From Mucor racemosus (Eukaryota > Mucoromycota > Mucoromycetes > Mucorales > Mucoraceae), in contig JAPEHQ010000008.1 in NCBI GenBank assembly GCA_027405735.1, positions 186,001-250,000 of the forward strand: a DNA stretch of 64,000 nucleotides, in the 5' to 3' direction. How positions within the stretch are numbered: the first letter of the stretch is position 1; each line of letters begins with the position of its first letter. Positions 59,737-64,000 of the stretch are shown piece after piece. The position numbers were made by a program, and so were the translations under genes. Below the pieces are notes generated by a model. The model searched no databases. It was given only the letters and a program-made list of their open reading frames with translations, and had not been told where the DNA came from.

Positions 59737-60955
59737 ATGAAATCTTTTTCTGAATTTGCAAGTCAGGCAAGTTCTTTCACTCTTTCCCTTTTACATCTTT
59801 CAATGGGGTTTCCAAGTTGGGCATCAGTCATTATTGCTCTAGCAGCTGCTACTGCACTTGCTGTTGCAGGAGATTACATTTATAGTAAATTAACTCGCGT
59901 TCCATTCAAAGCTTCCGGAAAACATTGCTTTATTACTGGCGGAAGTACAGGTCTAGGAAAATCGTTGGCTATTCAACTAGTAAAAGAAGGAGCAGATGTT
60001 TGTATCATCGCTAGAAGAATCTCAGAATTGGAAACTGCTACTGAAGAAATCAAGGCAAGTAACGCAAATCTATTATTACTATAATACTTATATTTATTCT
60101 TTTATAGTCAAATTGTTTGAATGAAAACCAAAAGGTTATTTATATTAGTGCTGATGTTACGAATCAGAAAGATGTTGTCCGTGCCTTTGATGAGGCCAAG
60201 GTTAAAATGGGTCGTAACCCTGATTTTGTCTGTGCTTGCGCTGGTGCTTCATATCCTAAATTCTTTTTAGATCATACAATGGAGGATTTCGAACAATTGA
60301 CTACTTTAAACTACCTTGGTCAAGCTTATGTTGCACATGTAAGTTAACAAGTATCGCTAAAGAATTTTTACATGATGATTAAATGGCGGTATATAGCAAG
60401 CTGCACAACGCATGAGAGATTCCAACATTAAAGATGGTAAAATCGTTTTTATTTCATCCATGTTGGGTATGCTTAGTTTTGCTGGATATGCAACTTATTC
60501 ACCTACCAAATATGCTATTCGTGGGTTAGCAGACACTTTGCGTAATGAATTGAAAAGATATAATATTGGTGTTCATATCTTCTTTCCCGGTGGAATCGAA
60601 TCTCCTGGATTTGAGAAAGAGAATTTAACAAAACCTGAAATAACTAAAACAATCGAAGGCGCTAATGTCCCTCAAACTGGTGCTCAATGCGCTCATTCGT
60701 TAATGAAAGGTTTACATCAAGGTCAATACATGATTGTTACTGATGCTATAAGTGAAGTACTTCGTTGTGTTGTGAGAGGTGTTAGCCCTACCAACAATTT
60801 GGTTCTCGATTACATTTTAGCTGCCATTGGACAAGTAAGAGAAATAGTGTGGTATTATTTATTTGAGTTATTAACAAAAATTTCTATAGCCTATTGGATC
60901 CGGATATTCATTGTACATGGATTATGTTGTCAAAACTGCAAATTATGACAAATAA
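59737..60955 (+). CDS. tsc10: 3-ketodihydrosphingosine reductase (Tsc10/KDSR)
   Basis: Four exons (59737-60054, 60108-60338, 60397-60834, 60890-60955) give 350 aa. An N-terminal transmembrane anchor (about residues 25-45) leads into a short-chain dehydrogenase: CFITGGSTGLGKSLAIQL (GxxxGxG), ADVTNQKDV, ACAGASYPKFFLD (NAG-type), VFISSMLGMLSFAGYATYSPTKYAIRGLAD (catalytic Ser, Tyr, Lys; quoted in part), and PGGIESPGFEKEN. This is the NADPH-dependent ER enzyme for the second step of sphingolipid synthesis. The first intron has a GC donor (AAG|GCAAGT); the nearby GT choice gives an early stop, so GC-AG splicing is required. The stop lies 3 bp from the stop of the convergent cox19 gene. Confidence 0.93.
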
Positions 60956-60958
60956 AGG

Positions 60959-61376
60959 CTATGTTTCTACTTTTGCTGATGGACTGGATGGTTTTTCTTG
61001 TTTATTCTTTTGCATATCAGCAAATCCTAAATTTCCCATATCATCCTTATCCATCAAACCACTAAAAATAAAGATATACTTAATTACATGTTGAAGAATT
61101 TTTATATAATCAAATCCTTACTTGTCCATACGACATTGCAAATATGCTTCAGAGAATTGACGGCACAATCCATTGTTATTTTTATTCTCTTTCAAACACT
61201 TGACATAATCCTTCATAAAAGTCTTACATTCGCCTATATGTGTATAGGTGTTTATTAGTAAGAAATCTCGGTGTTATTAGTCCTTTTAAAATACCATCAT
61301 GATCTAATGGGAAGCTTCCTCTTAAAGGAGCTTTTCCTGGTGAAGATTCGATATTAGGAGGTCTTCCAAAACTCAT
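60959..61376 (-). CDS. cox19: Cox19, twin-CX9C cytochrome oxidase assembly protein
   Basis: Three exons (61376-61295, 61233-61122, 61061-60959) give 98 aa, the usual Cox19 size. It contains RGSFPLDHDGECKTFMKDY followed by the two CX9C pairs (C-KTFMKDYVK-C and C-RQFSEAYLQ-C), then RMDKGLMDKDDMGNLGF, diagnostic of Cox19 among twin-CX9C proteins. It works in the intermembrane space in copper delivery and redox control for cytochrome c oxidase assembly (with Cox11). The gene is too fragmented by introns to appear as a single long ORF. Confidence 0.93.
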
Positions 61377-61565
61377 ATTTATATTTTAAGCAAGGGTGAA
61401 AAGAAGTAAAGAAGATTGCACCGGGAAATAAAATGTGAAATATCATGGTTTTTGGCTCAGTAGTTTTTTTTTTATTGTAATGGTGGTTATGCGTGCTTTC
61501 AAAGGAAAAGAATAATAATAAAGTGAAAAAAAAAATATAACTATTTACAGATTTAGACGAATAAA

Positions 61566-62944
61566 TCAAGATTTGTTCTTCTTGGTAGCAGTTGCAGACT
61601 TTTCGATTACAACGGCAGCCTTTTTGGAGATAACTGTAGTAGTTGATGTAGGCGACGACCTGTTATCGAGCTAAATGTAAAAAGCTGTTAAAGTTCATAA
61701 GCGTAGTACAAATGTGTGTATTGTTGTACTTACAGCATGATTGCCATTTGGCTGCTTGTTTTCCTTTGGCTTCGTTTTCGATCCCACAGACTTTTTGAGA
61801 GTTTCTTGTGATAAATGTCTTACATTAATTGGCTTTGACTGATCTCGTAACTCATTTAAAATCACATATAGTTTATAAGAAGCCTAAATATATATATATA
61901 TATATATTAATAAACTACTGAATTCATCGTGAGTCCTACTTACATAAGCATCAAGAGCAGCGTATTTGATTTGGGTATTTGATAAATCCGGTTTGCTCCA
62001 ATTACTAAGCCTGACTTTCCCTTTAGCCATATTTTGATCCAACTAAATCATTGAAATGTTAAACAGGCTTTACATGGTTGCAATAATAAACACAACTTAC
62101 GAATATACCTGTTAATGCACGAAGTGATCTTAAATGAGAAATCTTTAATTTAGGTGATTTAACTGATTCTGCGACATCTCTTAATTCTACAAGACCATTT
62201 GTTTTGATACCAAAATCACGGTATAATTTTAGACCATCGGCACCAATGTTAACACCACTCTTTAGCACTTGTTTATCTTCAAAGAAACGTTTTAATTCAC
62301 TAGGAAAACCTGAAAATAAAAACCATATAAATCGTGTATTTTATAACCACTACTATTATATATTTACCCTGCATTCGACCGATTTGAAGTAATAATATGT
62401 TGTTTGCTGAGCAGATTTGAACTAGGGATGTCTTTTTTTCAGATTGGCCTTTGACAAAGGTTGGGGGCCATTCCAAATCTACACCAAATATCTTTTCAGT
62501 TTTTGTCAATTGTCTCAAACGATTATTTGCTTCATCCAAACTTCCAATGCAATCAACTTTATAGAAATTTGGATAAATCAAATCTGGTAAAGATTCCAAA
62601 TAAGTTTTGAAGCGAGCATTGCTTTCATTTCTTTCTTCCATTTGCTTTTGTCGTTCTAACTTTAAGCGTTGTTTATCAATTGCTTTTTGGTCGATTTGTA
62701 TGTTGGATTCTTGTAGTGGGTATGGTTTAGCATTTGGTGATAGTTTGCTGCTTTTATCATTCTTTTTCAAACTAGGTGTACTAATGTAATCATTTTTAAC
62801 AAATCAAGTATAATCAAACTATACAATTTCTTACCTGGTTGACATTTCGGCTTTCATAGTAGTAACAGACACAAATTGAACACAAGATTTGGATAAATGA
62901 TATCTATTGCACTGACTTATAAGTCTATTAGACAGTGATATCAT
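61566..62944 (-). CDS. DEDDy 3'-5' exonuclease domain protein (WRN-exo/EXD2-like)
   Basis: Six exons (62944-62835, 62780-62368, 62309-62101, 62042-61944, 61883-61734, 61670-61566) give 361 aa. The N-terminus (MISLSNRLISQCNRYHLSKS) resembles a mitochondrial presequence. Residues 37-85 are charged (KQRLKLERQKQMEERNES). The exonuclease domain has FGVDLEWPP (DxE), LVQICSANNILLLQIG, KSGVNIGADGLKLYRDFG (third Asp) and IKYAALDAYASYKLY (Tyr and Asp of motif III), so all catalytic acids are present. The tail is Lys/Ser/Thr-rich. Stand-alone WRN-type exonucleases act in DNA repair or mitochondrial RNA/DNA turnover; the substrate cannot be told here. It has neither an HRDC domain (as in Rrp6) nor a helicase (as in WRN). 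Confidence 0.87.
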
Positions 62945-63271
62945 AATCTTGAGAGAGAAGAAAGGAGGGAAAGGGGGACATAAGCAAGTATATGTAAGAT
63001 ATCAAATTTTACGCTGAATGTGACAGCTACATTAAGCCATTCAATCAAGGAATATGCATCTGCCTGCTGCAGTGATCCATTGTCAGAAAAGTGGCATTGA
63101 TATTGCAAGAGGACACAAATTGCATTATGAATGTTGAGGAACAAAAAATCAAGCATCAAAAAGCAAAGTTTCTGGCTACCTTTCATTATGAATTTATAGA
63201 AAAAAATAAACAATTTTGAATGAAAACAATTCTTTAAAATATTTTTTTTTAATTAAAAACTTCAAACTTCA

Positions 63272-63941
63272 TTATTTCAATTCAACAAAGAAGGCCCATC
63301 TACCTTCTTGTAGACCCTTTGCTGTATCTTCCAGTAAAATTTCTCTTCTTTGCTTGACATATACAGTTTTATCTAATACAGCTTGTCTTAATTCTGAAAT
63401 CTTTTCGGGCTCCAATGGTTTTTCTAGCAATTCTGATAATTGTTCAGTTGCCATTTCCAAATCACGTTGGTTATCCTGAATTGTACGAATCAAGCATTAA
63501 CATGGCATTTGTTACATGTATACAGAAAAACTTACCTCGAATAATTCAGTTTCATTTGTTCTATCAAGATAAAAAGCAAATGCATATGTCCATTTTAAAG
63601 TAGTTCTACTTTGTACGGTTACATCTACTGCTTTTTTAAGGAATTGGACTTCAATCCATGAAAGATCGCTAGTTTGTTGCATTTCTTCCATTTTCTTTTC
63701 AGTTTTTTGATATAAATCTTGATCTAATTTAGCAGACTGTTCATGGTTTGCATAACGATTATAATACTAGACAGAAATATCAGCAAACGGTTTATGTATA
63801 ACCTAAATCTTCCCTTTCTTACATGAAGGTATCTTTCCAAACTGGCTCTAGATTGCGTTTGACTATCTCTTGCTTCTGAGCTACTCTTTTCATCAAATCT
63901 ATTACAAGTATACCAAGAAGTTCCATGCTCTGACCAAGGTC
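63272..63941 (-). CDS. Ariadne-type RBR E3 ubiquitin ligase, C-terminal part
   Basis: Three exons are visible (63941-63823, 63766-63536, 63475-63272); the gene continues past the right edge through an intron that is open at 64000. The visible 184 residues start GPWSEHGTSWYTCNRFDE, the end of the Rcat (RING2) region. The helical Ariadne domain follows: ARDSQTQSRASLERYLHYYNRY, KKMEEMQQ, LSWIEVQFLKKAVDV, TYAFAFYLDRTNETELFE, NQRDLEMATEQLSELLEK and VKQRREILLEDTAKGLQEG. Family members (yeast Hel1-like, animal ARIH1) pair with neddylated cullin-RING ligases, and the Ariadne domain is autoinhibitory. RING1, IBR and the catalytic cysteine are outside the window. Confidence 0.92.
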
Positions 63942-64000
63942 CTACAAGTATTTTTTGATTAAAACAAAGCAATCAAATAGCATATAGTAGATGATATTTT

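Overview
The window looks like AT-rich chromosomal DNA of a filamentous, early-diverging fungus, most likely Mucoromycota/Mucorales-like. The evidence is two chitin synthases of different classes, fungal-type Bpl1, Nhp6, Gep4, Tsc10, Cox19, Rrg9-like and Mnn-type mannosyltransferase genes, many short spliceosomal introns (about 45-80 nt, GT-AG with TAG/CAG acceptors and CTAAT-like branch sites), and a heavy load of LTR and other repeats. Placement below phylum is inference. Gene models are spliced by hand: reading phase was carried across every junction and the protein families were used to choose between sites.

Layout: (1) 0.1-6.7 kb, four minus-strand units: a CNNM/Mam3-like DUF21-CBS membrane protein, a class I-III chitin synthase and a four-CBS-domain protein, with their spacers. 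(2) 7.3-15.1 kb, a composite of nested repeats whose ends form about 1.2-kb inverted arms. (3) 17.0-23.9 kb, a class IV-type chitin synthase (minus), an Nhp6 HMG-box protein (plus) and a neugrin/Rrg9-like mitochondrial protein (minus). (4) 25-31 kb, repeats including a near-perfect 2.9-kb palindrome and a hAT-like GCAAGC-rich element. (5) 32-41 kb, three tandem minus-strand genes: biotin-protein ligase, a large fatty acyl-CoA reductase/glycerol-phosphate acyltransferase fusion, and a Golgi mannosyltransferase. (6) 41.6-56.5 kb, a dense retroelement graveyard: LTR pairs, solo LTRs with target-site duplications, a gag-only element, a duplicated block carrying a piece of a dynein intermediate chain gene, and one tRNA-Gly(GCC). 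(7) 57.9-64 kb, a very compact gene island: an unknown protein, Gep4, Tsc10, Cox19, a DEDDy 3'-5' exonuclease and the 3' end of an Ariadne-type RBR E3 ligase.

Functional themes are housekeeping: cell-wall chitin synthesis (two enzymes), Golgi mannosylation, lipid metabolism (sphingolipid Tsc10, cardiolipin Gep4, biotin ligase for acetyl-CoA carboxylase, acyl-CoA reductase fusion) and mitochondrial maintenance (Cox19, Gep4, Rrg9-like). No biosynthetic cluster or CRISPR is seen. The most unusual items are the FAR-GPAT fusion whose two domains both lack a canonical catalytic residue, the dynein fragment carried in two copies of a repeat, the large palindrome, and the nested LTR insertions.
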